A DNA stretch of 64,000 bases. Origin: Pseudorhizobium pelagicum (lineage in GTDB: Bacteria; Pseudomonadota; Alphaproteobacteria; Rhizobiales; Rhizobiaceae). Shown here in pieces: positions 25,658 through 36,773 of the stretch. Position 1 is the first letter of the stretch. The number at the start of each line of letters is the position of its first letter. The notes under the pieces were generated by a model. That model was not told the DNA's origin. It searched no databases and saw only the letters and a list, made by a program, of their open reading frames with translations. The DNA is taken from contig JOKI01000013.1 in NCBI GenBank assembly GCA_000722615.1, forward strand, positions 33,355-97,354, read 5' to 3'. Position numbers and translations under genes: made by a program.

Positions 25658-27474
25658 GAGACCTTCCGGCCCTTGCTCGCATCTCCTCCCACCTGCTGGC
25701 CGAACCGTGCGAGCAGATCGGTCGCGGCAACGCGATCGACTGCCCTGGAGAAGAGGTAGCCCTGGCCGAGCTTGCAGCCCAGAGCCAGCAGGTGATCCGC
25801 CTGGGACTGGATCTCGATGCCCTCGGCGACGACCCGGATCCCAAGGTTGTGGGCGATCCCCATCAGGCCTTCAACGATGAAAATCCCGGCATCGCCCGGC
25901 ACCAGCCGGTCGATGAAGGACTTGTCGATCTTGATGATGTCGACGGGCACCGTCAGGAGATGGGTCAGCGAGGCATAGCCGGTGCCGAAATCGTCGAGCG
26001 CCACCCGCAGTCCTTCGGCCCGCAGCGCCTTGATGGCGTCGGCCACGACATGGTCACGCTGTCCGAGATAGACGGATTCCGTAACCTCGAGGATGATGTG
26101 ATCCAGGGGCACGCCCGCCTCTGCGAAAACCTTGCAGAGCCTCGCACGCACATCGCCCGTATGGAAATCCGCAGCCGACAGGTTGATGCCGACGTGCTGC
26201 AGCGGAAGTCCCTGGTCGAGCCACATGCGGATATCGCCCGCAACCCGCAGCAGCATCCGCTGTGTCAGCTCGGCTGCGATATGCGCGTCCTTAAGCGCCT
26301 CATGAAAATTGGCGGCAGCAACGATTTCGCCCGAGGGCGTCGTCATGCGGCACAGCGCCTCGAAACCCACAATCTCGCGGGTGTCGAGGCGAACGATCGG
26401 CTGGTAGTGCGCGTCCAGCCGGTCTTCCGTCAGGGCGACACCGACCTCGCGGATGGCGCGGAAGCGGCGGGTCTGCGCGGTGCCCAGGCCATGGTAGTAC
26501 TCGACGTACTGGCCGCGGCTGCGCTCTTTCGCGTGGTAGAGCGCCACGTCGGCGTGCTGGCGGATCTCATCCGGATCGCTTCCGACGTCTGCGCGTGCGC
26601 CGCCGATCGTTGCCGCGGGATAAACGACATGGCCGTCACAGGTCGACGAGGCTGAAAGGCCCGACAGGATGGCGTCTGCCCGGCTCTGCAGGTCGCGACC
26701 GTCATTGTCCCCCACGATGACGGCGAACTCGTCTCCGCCCAGTCGGAAGGCGGTGGCCGTTCCCGCCGCAGCCAAGACCCGATCGGCCACGACCTTGATC
26801 AAGGCATCACCCGCAGCATGGCCGAAGGTATCGTTGATCAGCTTGAGATTGTCGATGTCAGCCAGCAGGATGCCCCAGGGGCGGGACGATGAGGAGAAGA
26901 TCTCCGACATGACCTGGTTGAAGCGGGCGCGGTTGGGAAGGCCGGTCAAGGCATCGGTATAGGTCAGGCGCTGGCGCTCCAGCACCCGGTCGTTGCGCTC
27001 GATGGCGATGGAGCAGAGATGGACACAGGCATCGACGAGCTGCTGCTCCAGGGGGCTCGGGCCACGGCGCTCGCGATAATAGAAGGCGAAGGTGCCGACC
27101 ACCCGTTCGCCGCTTTTGATCGGGCTCGACCAGCATGCGCGGTAACCGAGCGCCATGACATGCTCACGTCCGTACTGCCAGCGGGGGTCTGTCTCGATAT
27201 CCGTCACGATCACCGGCTCGCCGAAAAATGCGGCCGTCCCGCAGGAACCAGCCAGAGGTCCGCTTTCCAGCCCTTCTATCGCTTCTGAATAGTCGGGTGG
27301 AAGCGAAGGCCCGGCCAGCGGATGAAGCCGCCTGCCATCGAACATCAGCACGGACACGGTGACGTCGGGAACCAGAGCCTCGACGCGAATGCACAGGTGT
27401 TCGACCGTGGTTGCCAGCGGCTCGCCCTTGGCAATCATCTCTAGAATGGCATTCTGCAGTTTGAGGATCATCAC
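25654..27474 (-). CDS. GAF-GGDEF-EAL cyclic-di-GMP turnover protein
   Basis: A 606-residue signalling protein. Domains in order: GAF sensor (about 15-160, with PLAGSCGTAAFFGEPVIVTD), GGDEF (about 170-330, intact GGDEF at 246-250) and EAL (about 345-595, EAL at 372-374, then LALGCKLGQGYLFSRA near the end). No RxxD inhibitory site precedes the GGDEF. Both catalytic signatures look intact, so it may synthesise and degrade c-di-GMP in response to a GAF ligand. It lacks membrane segments. It lies 168 bp downstream of the sigma-54 activator gene in the same direction, but need not share its transcript. Confidence 0.92.
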   Translation of the reverse strand: MMILKLQNAILEMIAKGEPLATTVEHLCIRVEALVPDVTVSVLMFDGRRLHPLAGPSLPPDYSEAIEGLESGPLAGSCGTAAFFGEPVIVTDIETDPRWQYGREHVMALGYRACWSSPIKSGERVVGTFAFYYRERRGPSPLEQQLVDACVHLCSIAIERNDRVLERQRLTYTDALTGLPNRARFNQVMSEIFSSSSRPWGILLADIDNLKLINDTFGHAAGDALIKVVADRVLAAAGTATAFRLGGDEFAVIVGDNDGRDLQSRADAILSGLSASSTCDGHVVYPAATIGGARADVGSDPDEIRQHADVALYHAKERSRGQYVEYYHGLGTAQTRRFRAIREVGVALTEDRLDAHYQPIVRLDTREIVGFEALCRMTTPSGEIVAAANFHEALKDAHIAAELTQRMLLRVAGDIRMWLDQGLPLQHVGINLSAADFHTGDVRARLCKVFAEAGVPLDHIILEVTESVYLGQRDHVVADAIKALRAEGLRVALDDFGTGYASLTHLLTVPVDIIKIDKSFIDRLVPGDAGIFIVEGLMGIAHNLGIRVVAEGIEIQSQADHLLALGCKLGQGYLFSRAVDRVAATDLLARFGQQVGGDASKGRKVS

Positions 27475-27642
27475 GTCGCTCCCTTGGAGGCGGTTGGTCC
27501 TCTAGCATAGCGAAAGCTCCAATCCCGTTACGCGATAAATTAGCATTCCATCATTTAGGTAAAACATATCTTTACGCCTTTAGAAGCAGACGCCTACCCG
27601 GTTGGCCATGGGGCAATAAAGAGGACGCGGGTCAGGGACACG

Positions 27643-29532
<1,890 letters not shown>

Positions 29533-29555
29533 GACGACATCTCGTGAATTTGAAT

Positions 29556-29569
29556 TACGATATTTCGTA
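29556..29569. promoter_or_regulatory. Candidate upstream activator site for the sigma-54 activator
   Basis: TACGA-TATT-TCGTA is a perfect 14-bp dyad located 87 bp upstream of the -24 element of the divergent operon. A second, imperfect outer pair (TGACGACAT at 29532-29540 and ATGTCGTGA at 29579-29587) is centred on nearly the same point. Distance and symmetry fit an enhancer for a Fis-type dimer. Confidence 0.6.
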
Positions 29570-29655
29570 TATCATGAAATGTCGTGACCCGCCACCCGAA
29601 CGGGCTGCGCGCAGAACCGCCTGCGGATCAACGATCTCACGGAGATGAGCGAAAC

Positions 29656-29671
29656 TGGCACGCCCATTGCA
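29656..29671 (+). promoter_or_regulatory. Sigma-54 (-24/-12) promoter of the cyanate operon
   Basis: TGGCACG-CCCA-TTGCA matches the sigma-54 consensus at all conserved positions with correct spacing (GG at 29657-29658, GC at 29669-29670). Transcription would start near 29683, 28 bp before the ATG at 29711. The divergent gene encodes a sigma-54 activator. Confidence 0.88.
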
Positions 29672-29710
29672 AGGATGGTTTCAGTCAATGGCACAAAGGG
29701 GAACAGTGCA

Positions 29711-31081
29711 ATGTTCGATAATCCATTTGATGCGCGTACCGTCTTTCGATCCGGCTGCAACTGCGGCCGCCACACAAGCCAGAGCGAGCATGACCAGCAG
29801 ATGCGGGCGCAGGAGGTCTCCTCCAGCACCGACAAGCAGTATGAGAACGTCGTGGCGACCGCCGTTCTGCGCGCCATGTTTCCGCAGGATGCCTCGCGGC
29901 GCGCCTTCCTGAAGGCGGTCGGTGCCGGCACGGCGGCAGCCGCCGTCGCGCAGTTCTTTCCGCTGGCGACTGCCACGGAAGCCTTCGCCGACACCGGCCC
30001 GATCGAGAAGCCGGACCTGAAGGTCGGCTTCATTCCGATCACCTGCGCGACGCCGATCATCATGGCCTCGCCGATGGGCTTCTACGAGAAGCACGGGCTG
30101 AACGTCGAGGTCATCAAGACGGCCGGCTGGGCCGTCATCCGCGACAAGACGCTGAACAAGGAATACGACGCGGCGCACATGCTGTCGCCGATGCCGCTCG
30201 CCATCAGCATGGGCATCGGCTCCAATCCGCAGCCCTATGCGATGCCGGCCGTCGAAAACATCAACGGCCAGGCCATCACGCTGGCGATGAAGCACAAGGA
30301 CCGACGCGACCCGAAGGACTGGAAGGGTTTCAAGTTCGGCGTTCCCTTCGACTATTCGATGCACAACTACCTGCTGCGCTATTATCTGGCCGAACACGGC
30401 ATCGATCCGGATGCCGACGTCCAGATCCGCGCCGTGCCGCCGCCGGAGATGGTCGCCAACCTCAGAGCCGAAAACCTCGACGGCTTCCTCGGCCCCGACC
30501 CGATGAACCAGCGCGCCGTCTACGACGGCGTCGGCTTCATCCACATCCTGACCAAGGACATCTGGGATGGCCATCCGTGCTGCGCCTTTGCGGCATCGAA
30601 GGAGTTCATCGACACGATGCCCAACACCTACAGCGCGCTCCTGAAGTCGATCATCGATGCGACCGCCTATGCCCATGAGGCCGGCAACCGCAAGGAGATC
30701 GCCGCGGCCATCGCGCCGGCCAACTATCTGAACCAGCCGGAAGTGGTGCTGGAGCAGATCCTGACCGGCACCTTCGCCGACGGCCTCGGCAACATCGTGC
30801 AGCAGCCGAACCGCGTCGATTTCGACCCCTTCCCGTACCAGTCGTTCGCCGTCTGGATCATGACCCAGATGAAGCGCTGGGGACAGGTTGAGGGCGACAT
30901 CAACTACGACGAGATCGCCGCTCAGGTGTTCCTCGCCACCGACACCTCGAAGATGATGGAGGAGCTCGGCATGACGCCGCCGAAGGAGACGAACAAGACC
31001 TTCGTGGTGATGGGCAAGACCTTCGATCCGGCCGAGCCCGAAGCCTATCTCGACAGCTTCGCCATCAAGAAAGTCAACTGA
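29711..31081 (+). CDS. NrtA/CynA-type ABC substrate-binding protein, Tat-exported
   Basis: A 456-residue binding protein of the nitrate/bicarbonate/cyanate class. A twin-arginine signal (SRRAFLKAVGAGTAAAAVAQ, about residues 63-82) is preceded by an unusually long N-region that carries GCNCGRHTSQSEH (CxCxxH). The mature part has the NrtA pattern LKVGFIPITCATPIIMASPMG (within residues about 105-125). ATG at 29711 is supported by AAGGGGA nine bases upstream. Transport of cyanate is inferred from the downstream cyanase gene and from known cynABD operons. Confidence 0.88.
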   Translation: MFDNPFDARTVFRSGCNCGRHTSQSEHDQQMRAQEVSSSTDKQYENVVATAVLRAMFPQDASRRAFLKAVGAGTAAAAVAQFFPLATATEAFADTGPIEKPDLKVGFIPITCATPIIMASPMGFYEKHGLNVEVIKTAGWAVIRDKTLNKEYDAAHMLSPMPLAISMGIGSNPQPYAMPAVENINGQAITLAMKHKDRRDPKDWKGFKFGVPFDYSMHNYLLRYYLAEHGIDPDADVQIRAVPPPEMVANLRAENLDGFLGPDPMNQRAVYDGVGFIHILTKDIWDGHPCCAFAASKEFIDTMPNTYSALLKSIIDATAYAHEAGNRKEIAAAIAPANYLNQPEVVLEQILTGTFADGLGNIVQQPNRVDFDPFPYQSFAVWIMTQMKRWGQVEGDINYDEIAAQVFLATDTSKMMEELGMTPPKETNKTFVVMGKTFDPAEPEAYLDSFAIKKVN

Positions 31082-31082
31082 G

Positions 31083-31922
31083 GTGACCGCATCCCTTCCC
31101 TTGCGGGCAGCGCTGCTGTCGGCGCTCATCCTCGCCCTCTTCCTCGCTGCGTGGCACCTTGCCACGCAGTCGACGGGGCCGGTCGCGGACATGGACCCGG
31201 AATATGCGCGGCTGATGGGCGCCACGGCGACCACCGGCGTCTCGGCCATGCCGGGGCCGCTGGATGTCGGCGAAAAGCTCTGGGAGCACCTCAGCGATCC
31301 CTTCTACGACAATGGACCGAACGACAAGGGTCTCGGCATCCAGCTGGGCTTTTCCATCGCCCGCGTGCTGCTCGGCTATTCGCTGGCGGTCCTCGTCGCC
31401 ATTCCGCTCGGCTTCCTGATCGGCATGTCGCCGCTCGTCAGCCGCGCGGTCGATCCCTTCGTGCAGATCCTGAAGCCCATCTCGCCGCTCGCCTGGATGC
31501 CGCTTGCGCTCTACACGATCAAGGATTCCAACATCTCGGCGATCTTCGTCATCTTCATCTGCGCGCTCTGGCCGATGCTGATCAACACCGCCTTCGGCGT
31601 CTCCGCCGTGCGCAAGGAGTGGATCAATGTCGCCCGCACGCTGGAGGTCGGTCCGATCCGCCGCGCCTATGCGGTGATCCTGCCGGCGGCCGCGCCGACG
31701 ATCCTGACCGGCATGCGGATTTCGATCGGCATCGCCTGGCTCGTAATCGTCGCCGCCGAAATGCTCGTGGGCGGCACAGGGGTCGGCTACTTCGTCTGGA
31801 ACGAGTGGAACAACCTTTCGATCACCAATGTGATCATCGCGATCCTGGTGATCGGCGTGGTGGGGATGCTGTTCGACCAGATCCTCGCCCGCCTGACGCG
31901 CCTCGTGACATTTCCGGAGTAG
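31083..31922 (+). CDS. ABC permease (NrtB/CynB type)
   Basis: A 279-residue inner-membrane permease starting with GTG one base after the binding-protein stop. An N-terminal membrane helix is followed by a periplasmic stretch and the permease core; the EAA loop is KEWINVARTLEVGPIRRAYA, and the WLVIVAAEMLVGGTGVGYFV segment is typical of NrtB-type permeases. Works as a homodimer with the next ATPase. Confidence 0.9.
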   Translation: MTASLPLRAALLSALILALFLAAWHLATQSTGPVADMDPEYARLMGATATTGVSAMPGPLDVGEKLWEHLSDPFYDNGPNDKGLGIQLGFSIARVLLGYSLAVLVAIPLGFLIGMSPLVSRAVDPFVQILKPISPLAWMPLALYTIKDSNISAIFVIFICALWPMLINTAFGVSAVRKEWINVARTLEVGPIRRAYAVILPAAAPTILTGMRISIGIAWLVIVAAEMLVGGTGVGYFVWNEWNNLSITNVIIAILVIGVVGMLFDQILARLTRLVTFPE

Positions 31923-31924
31923 CC

Positions 31925-32818
31925 ATGAGCAAGTTCATCTCCATCGAGGCCATCGCGCGCCGCTATCCCGGCAAGCCCGGCTCGCCGCCGACGACGATCT
32001 TCGACGACCTCTGGCTTAGCCTCGACCGTGGCGAATTCGGCTGCGTCATCGGTCACTCGGGCTGCGGCAAGACGACGATCCTCAACATTCTCGCCGGTCT
32101 CGATGCTCCGAGCGAAGGCGAGGTCATCGTCGACGGCCAGGCGATCTCGGGTACCAGCCTCGATCGTGCCGTCATCTTCCAGAGCCATGCGCTTCTGCCC
32201 TGGCGCACGGTTCTCGGCAATGTGGCCTTTGCCGTCTCCTCCAAATGGCCGAAGTGGACCCGAAGCCAGGTTGCGGCGCATGCCGGGAGCTTCATCGATC
32301 TCGTCGGCCTCTCGGGCTCCGAGCACAAGCGCCCGTCGGAACTCTCCGGCGGCATGAAGCAGCGCGTCGGCATTGCCCGGGCGCTGTCGATCACGCCGAA
32401 GATCCTGCTGATGGACGAGCCCTTCTCCGCGCTCGACGCCCTGACCCGCGGCACCCTGCAGGACGAGGTCCGGCGCATCTGCCTGGAAACCGGGCAGACC
32501 TCGTTGCTGATCACCCATGATGTCGACGAAGCGATCTATCTGGCCGACAAGATCTTCCTGATGACCAATGGCCCGGGCGCCGTGCTTGCCGAAGTGGTCG
32601 CCAATCCGCTGCCGAAGGACCGCACCCGCGTCGATCTGCACCGGCACCCGGACTACTACCCGATGCGCAACCACATCGTCGACTTCCTGGTGACGCGCAG
32701 CCGGACGTTCCGCGACACGGTTCCGGACCATGACCCGCGCAAGGTTCCGGTCGTCAGTCCGAGGGCTTCGGTCAACGCCCCCTTTCCCAATCCCGCTGCG
32801 GCAGCCGTCCTCAGCTGA
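31925..32818 (+). CDS. ABC ATP-binding protein (NrtD/CynD type)
   Basis: A 297-residue ATPase. It has Walker [11 protein letters not shown]-loop [16 protein letters not shown] (LLPW as in nitrate/cyanate importers), signature LSGGMKQRV, Walker [17 protein letters not shown] and H-loop [11 protein letters not shown]-terminal extension of about 30 proline-rich residues ([19 protein letters not shown]) is unusual. It starts three bases after the permease stop codon. Confidence 0.91.
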   Translation: MSKFISIEAIARRYPGKPGSPPTTIFDDLWLSLDRGEFGCVIGHSGCGKTTILNILAGLDAPSEGEVIVDGQAISGTSLDRAVIFQSHALLPWRTVLGNVAFAVSSKWPKWTRSQVAAHAGSFIDLVGLSGSEHKRPSELSGGMKQRVGIARALSITPKILLMDEPFSALDALTRGTLQDEVRRICLETGQTSLLITHDVDEAIYLADKIFLMTNGPGAVLAEVVANPLPKDRTRVDLHRHPDYYPMRNHIVDFLVTRSRTFRDTVPDHDPRKVPVVSPRASVNAPFPNPAAAAVLS

Positions 32819-32851
32819 CCCTCAAGCTTCACCAAACGATAGGAGACACCC

Positions 32852-33334
32852 ATGAAGCGCGAAGACCTCACGGAAAAACTGCTCGACATCAAGCGCGAGA
32901 AGGGCTGGACCTGGAAATACATCTGCGAGACGATCGGCGGCTCCTCGGAGGTGCTGATCGTCGGCGCCATCCTCGGCCAGATGAAGCTTGCCAAGCCGCA
33001 GGCGGAAAATGCCGGCGAGCTCTTCGGCCTGTCGCGGCCGGAGATCCGCATGCTCAACGAAACGCCGATGCGCGGCATGCCGATGCCCCCGACCGATCCG
33101 CTGATCTATCGCTTCTACGAGCTGGTGATGGTGAACGGTCCGGCCTGGAAGGCTCTGATCGAAGAGGAATATGGCGACGGCATCATGTCGGCCATCGACT
33201 TCGACATGACCATGGAACGCCTACCCAACCCGCGCGGCGACCGCGTGAAGATGGTGATGTCGGGCAAGTTCCTGCCCTACAAATATTACGGCGCGACCGG
33301 CAATGTGCCGGAGTATGGTTTCAAGGAAGAATAG
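32852..33334 (+). CDS. cynS: Cyanate hydratase (cyanase)
   Basis: A 160-residue enzyme converting cyanate and bicarbonate to carbamate (then ammonia and CO2). The catalytic triad of E. coli cyanase (Arg, Glu, Ser) is present as R87 and E90 in YRFYE and S113 in GIMSAIDF. An N-terminal helical domain ([16 protein letters not shown]) and the C-terminal [10 protein letters not shown] complete the family pattern; length is close to the usual 156. GATAGGAG lies about eight bases before the ATG. It is the fourth gene of the operon under the sigma-54 promoter, supporting use of cyanate as nitrogen source. Confidence 0.96.
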   Translation: MKREDLTEKLLDIKREKGWTWKYICETIGGSSEVLIVGAILGQMKLAKPQAENAGELFGLSRPEIRMLNETPMRGMPMPPTDPLIYRFYELVMVNGPAWKALIEEEYGDGIMSAIDFDMTMERLPNPRGDRVKMVMSGKFLPYKYYGATGNVPEYGFKEE

Positions 33335-33402
33335 CCGCCATCACCTTCGGTCCGGCCGAGGCGCCGGACCGAAGCCATATTTCTGGGAGGAGAAACAGGA
33401 TC

Positions 33403-33864
33403 ATGGTGAAGCTCGTACCGCCTTTCACGCTGGACACGGCTATCGCCAAGGTGCGCATGGCCGAAGACGGCTGGAACAGCCGCGATCCGCAGCGGGTGTC
33501 GCTCGTCTATACGCCCGACACCCGCTGGCGAAACCGCACGGATTTTCCGGCGGGGCGCGCCGAGATCGTCGCCTTCCTCACCCGCAAATGGGCGAGAGAG
33601 CTGGACTACCGGCTTATCAAGGAACTGTGGACCTTTGCCGACAACCGCATCGCGGTGCGCTTTGCCTACGAGTGGCACGACGACAGCGGCACCTGGTTTC
33701 GCTCCTACGGCAACGAGAACTGGGAATTCGACGCCGAGGGCCTGATGCAGCGGCGCTTCGCCTCGATCAACGACATGCCGATCGCCAGTGCGGACCGCAA
33801 GTTCCACTGGCCGCTCGGACGCCGCCCGGACGACCACCCGGGTCTGTCCGACCTCGGGCTCTGA
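33403..33864 (+). CDS. NTF2-fold protein of the DUF1348 type
   Basis: A 153-residue protein with patterns of the DUF1348/NTF2-like family: [41 protein letters not shown], and [20 protein letters not shown]. The gene starts 68 bp after the cyanase gene and is preceded by GGGAGGAG, so it is probably the last gene of the cyanate operon. Function unknown; a role in cyanate or carbamate handling is only suggested by linkage. It is not closely similar to the other NTF2-fold protein at 7661-8062. Confidence 0.82.
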   Translation: MVKLVPPFTLDTAIAKVRMAEDGWNSRDPQRVSLVYTPDTRWRNRTDFPAGRAEIVAFLTRKWARELDYRLIKELWTFADNRIAVRFAYEWHDDSGTWFRSYGNENWEFDAEGLMQRRFASINDMPIASADRKFHWPLGRRPDDHPGLSDLGL

Positions 33865-33873
33865 CCGATCAAC

Positions 33874-34500
33874 CTAGGCCGCCGTCTCCGGGATCTTCGC
33901 CTTGACGAAGACATCGTAGCGGGTGCTCTTTCCGAGGATCTGATAGGAGGGCTTGCGCACGCCCGGCATCGGCTCGCCGCGCAGGGGCCACTTCAGAACG
34001 ACGCGGTTCTGCGCCGCCTCCAGCGCGACCTCCATGAGTTCAACGGAATCGGCATCGGTACCGACGATCTCGCGGATCAGCCGCATCTCCTTCTTCACCA
34101 GCGCCGTCTTGTCGCGCGGCGGGTGCATGGGGTCGATCAGCACGACCTGCGGGTTCAGCTGCGGCAGCAGAATGCGGGACTCGCCATGGATCAGCGTCAT
34201 GCGGGCGACCGTTTCGGCGTAGCGCCCGCCTTCCGCCCGCGCGCGCTCGAGGCCTTCAGCTAGCAGATCATGCATGACCTCGGACCGTTCGACGAGGGTG
34301 ACGCGGGCGCCGAGCGAGGCCAGGAAGAAGGCGTCGCGGCCAAGGCCCGCCGTGGCATCGACGATCTGTGGCGTCACGCCGCTGGCAAAGCCAGCCGCCT
34401 TCGGCAGGTCCTGCCGGCGCCCCTCGCCGGCGCGAAACCGGTGTCCGACGGCGCCGCCGACGAAATCGACGATCAGGGGCGTTTTCTCGAGTTTCTGCAC
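33874..34500 (-). CDS. rsmJ: 16S rRNA guanine-N2-methyltransferase (RsmJ-like)
   Basis: A 208-residue SAM-dependent methyltransferase. SAM-binding motif VDATAGLGRDAFFLASLG (about 47-64) and the catalytic-type DPMHPPRDKTALVKKEM (about 124-140) match RsmJ, which methylates G1516 of 16S rRNA. It is shorter than the 250-residue E. coli enzyme, mainly at the N-terminus. It lies 12 bp after the pseudouridine-synthase gene on the same strand. These are core-genome genes flanking the accessory region. Confidence 0.86.
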   Translation of the reverse strand: MQKLEKTPLIVDFVGGAVGHRFRAGEGRRQDLPKAAGFASGVTPQIVDATAGLGRDAFFLASLGARVTLVERSEVMHDLLAEGLERARAEGGRYAETVARMTLIHGESRILLPQLNPQVVLIDPMHPPRDKTALVKKEMRLIREIVGTDADSVELMEVALEAAQNRVVLKWPLRGEPMPGVRKPSYQILGKSTRYDVFVKAKIPETAA

Positions 34501-34512
34501 CGGTGTCCGATC

Positions 34513-35181
34513 TCAGAAGGGCGTTGGGGCCGTGAAGGTGACCTCGGACCCGTTAGGATGGCGGAAGCCTAATTCCTCGGCGTGGAGAAGCAAGCGGTCT
34601 GCGGCGGCGAGCGCCTCCCCCTCGGCATAGAATTCATCGCCGAGAATGACGTGACCGAGCGCCTGCAGGTGCACGCGCAGCTGATGGGTGCGCCCCGTCT
34701 GCGGAAACAGGCGAAGGCGTGTCCTGTTTTCGCCATAACCGATGACCTGCCACCGCGTCTGCGCCGGCTTGCCGTGCTCAAGATCGACCCGGTGGCGGGG
34801 CTTGTGGTCCGGATCGATCGCCAGCGGCAGGTCGATCATCCCTTCCGCTTCCGCCACCCGGCCCCAGACCTCGGCGACATAGGATTTCTTCGTGGTGCGC
34901 GCCTCGAACTGCGCCGCGACAAAGGCATGCGCCCTGCGGTTGCGCGACATCAGCACCACCCCGGAGGTATCCTTGTCCAACCTGTGGACGATCAGGGCCT
35001 GCGGGAACTCCTTCTGCACCCGCGTCAGGAGACTGTCGGACAGCGCCGGATGGCGCCCCGGCACCGACAGCAGACCGCTCGGCTTATTAAACACCAGCAG
35101 ATCCGCGTCCTGGTGGTGGCACGTCAGATAGGGATCCAGCGGCGGATGGTAGATCGGGTCTGCGTCGGGAAGGTCAGCCAT
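34513..35181 (-). CDS. RNA pseudouridine synthase, RluA family
   Basis: A 222-residue enzyme. The catalytic motif HRLDKDTSG is at 66-74 with catalytic Asp D69; NKPSGLLSVPGR upstream and PQTGRTHQLRVHLQALGH downstream are RluA-family motifs. No S4 domain is present, as in RluA itself (which modifies 23S U746 and tRNA U32). The particular target is a guess. It is followed at 12 bp by the RsmJ-like gene, so the two probably form an RNA-modification operon. Confidence 0.9.
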   Translation of the reverse strand: MADLPDADPIYHPPLDPYLTCHHQDADLLVFNKPSGLLSVPGRHPALSDSLLTRVQKEFPQALIVHRLDKDTSGVVLMSRNRRAHAFVAAQFEARTTKKSYVAEVWGRVAEAEGMIDLPLAIDPDHKPRHRVDLEHGKPAQTRWQVIGYGENRTRLRLFPQTGRTHQLRVHLQALGHVILGDEFYAEGEALAAADRLLLHAEELGFRHPNGSEVTFTAPTPF

Positions 35182-35264
35182 GGCGGGCGTTTATCACATT
35201 TTGGGTGGTCAGGAAGGTTGCAAGGGCGAATCCACCAATCCGAAGCACTCTGGCCTTAAGGCCT

Positions 35265-35339
35265 TGGCTGAGAAGCCAGGATTCGAACCTGGGAATGCCG
35301 GTACCAAAAACCGGTGCCTTACCGCTTGGCGACGCCCCA
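35265..35339 (-). tRNA. tRNA-Gln (TTG anticodon), acceptor stem atypical
   Basis: On the minus strand D arm, anticodon arm (stem CCGGT/ACCGG, loop TTTTGGT, anticodon TTG) and T arm (CCAGG-TTCGAAT-CCTGG) fold well, and CCA is encoded at 35265-35267. The acceptor is odd: 5' TGGGGCG faces 3' CTTCTCA, giving four Watson-Crick pairs, two G-T wobbles (3-70, 5-68) and one C-T mismatch (6-67). A normal partner would be CGCCCCA. It may be functional at reduced stability or be decaying. Confidence 0.85.
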
Positions 35340-35547
35340 CCATGACCTGTCACCAGCCGCGGCCAAAGCGCGTCGCTGAGCAAGTGCGGTTGCTCTAGCA
35401 AAGCTTCGATGCGGCGGCAATCGGTGGCGGTAGGATTTTGTCAGTTTGTTGTGCGCAGCTCGGTTCTGGAATCAATGCTCTGCACAGAAACTGGAGCAAC
35501 GGCCCATGGGAAACCATTGGACCCCGTACCGGGATCCTTCTGGACGA

Positions 35548-35910
35548 TCACAACGATGCGAGTACCAACCCTGAAATCAGCCCTGCGGCGAATACTAGAC
35601 CACCGTATCCGAAAGTCCGCGTCGCGAAGACCGCTGTTTTCGCCGGCCGGTCTTGAACCGAAGGCGCCGCGGCAGGCCGGTCAGGTGCCTCATCCCTCTC
35701 TTGACAGACCTTTGCATCTGCCTCCTCAAGCGCTTCTGGGATCTGCCTTGCGGGAGGCTCCAGAACCACTCGCGTGACTCTGTCCTGGTCAACTGTCACG
35801 GAAAAGTTGATCCTCCTTGCATGCTGGAGGACAAGCAAGGTTGCTTCGGCTGCGGCCCTTTCGTTGTCGGCCTCGATCAGCGACGTGTGGCTCACCAGGA
35901 AATACGGCAT
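35548..35910 (-). CDS. Hypothetical protein with C-terminal membrane anchor
   Basis: A 120-residue protein beginning MPYFLVSHTSLIEADNERAA, a small alpha/beta N-terminal half (about 1-55) that I associate with short conserved rhizobial proteins, a variable linker, and one hydrophobic segment at the C-terminus (GGLVFAAGLISGLVLASL). The ATG at 35910 is used; the ribosome-binding site is weak. First gene of the accessory region after tRNA-Gln. Function unknown. Confidence 0.55.
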   Translation of the reverse strand: MPYFLVSHTSLIEADNERAAAEATLLVLQHARRINFSVTVDQDRVTRVVLEPPARQIPEALEEADAKVCQERDEAPDRPAAAPSVQDRPAKTAVFATRTFGYGGLVFAAGLISGLVLASL

Positions 35911-36164
35911 CGGCAAATCAATCTCGTATCAGGAAAGGGATCTGATCAACTCTCTTAAAGCAATGATCAAGCGGCTTGGAGTATGACAAGAACCGGCCGG
36001 TGGCGGAATGGTGCGACCCCCGTGAACCTGTTTCACCAGCGAAACAATCGGATTGCGTTGTCGCGCAAGGCGGCGTTGACCCACAAGGGCCTGGGCACCC
36101 CTGTTCGGCCAGCGGACGGTGAGCCGGTGCAGAATGCGGCGCGAAAGAATTCCTTCGCGAGCCG

Positions 36165-36740
36165 CTAGGTCACGTCAAATCGCACGAGCATTTGCCGCAA
36201 CTGGCGGTTCTGCTGGTGCAACCGCTGGGACAGCAGTGACCTCAGGCGCCGGTTCTCGTCCTCAAGAACGGCCAGATCATCGATAGATCCCTTGGCCAAA
36301 CCTGGGTCGAGAACCTCTGCTGGCGCAGTTTTTCCCGCATCAGCATCGGAGATTTTCGGCGCAAGATCGTCGCGCTGAGGACGAACGCGACGCTGGGCGG
36401 TGGTCTTCGGACGAAGCACAGGATCGCCAGGCGGCACGATCGCGATATCTGTCGGTACGGGCGACGATGTTTCAGCCGGGCTTGTTTCCGCCGGCTGTGC
36501 ATCGGCGGGGGCGGTACTTTCTAGAATCCGTGAGGTCACATCAGTGGGGTGCTGCCTTTCCGCTGGATCATTGTCAGCGCTCCGACCCAGGGAAGTATCG
36601 AACAGGTGAGGTGCATCTCTTTCCGCTTTGCGAACCAAGGCTTTCAGATCTGTGTTGCCCCAGATGGAGGTCGACGGCGGACTTGACCGTCGGCGTCCGG
36701 ATCTGAACTCGACGACAAAGTTTCGTTGTGGCGTCTTCAT
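36165..36740 (-). CDS. SyrB-like putative regulator, paralog 1
   Basis: A 191-residue protein with a basic N-terminus (KTPQRNFVVEFRSGRRRSS, then SIWGNTDLKALV), a disordered Pro/Ala/Thr-rich middle and a C-terminal leucine-zipper-like helix (LEDENRRLRSLLSQRLHQQN). The C-terminal helix recurs in the two genes directly upstream (36774-37376 and 37515-37925), and the set resembles SyrB, a rhizobial protein that lowers syrM expression. GGAG precedes the ATG by seven bases. DNA binding through the basic N-terminus is inferred. Confidence 0.68.
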   Translation of the reverse strand: MKTPQRNFVVEFRSGRRRSSPPSTSIWGNTDLKALVRKAERDAPHLFDTSLGRSADNDPAERQHPTDVTSRILESTAPADAQPAETSPAETSSPVPTDIAIVPPGDPVLRPKTTAQRRVRPQRDDLAPKISDADAGKTAPAEVLDPGLAKGSIDDLAVLEDENRRLRSLLSQRLHQQNRQLRQMLVRFDVT

Positions 36741-36773
36741 AGGTCTCCGCTCATGTCTCTTGTTCTGTCAGCT

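Noticed and set aside
24574-26655. Plus-strand open frame of 693 codons spanning the M20 peptidase and GGDEF/EAL genes
   Set aside because: It runs out of frame through one well-supported gene and antisense through another; arginine-rich filler without motifs.
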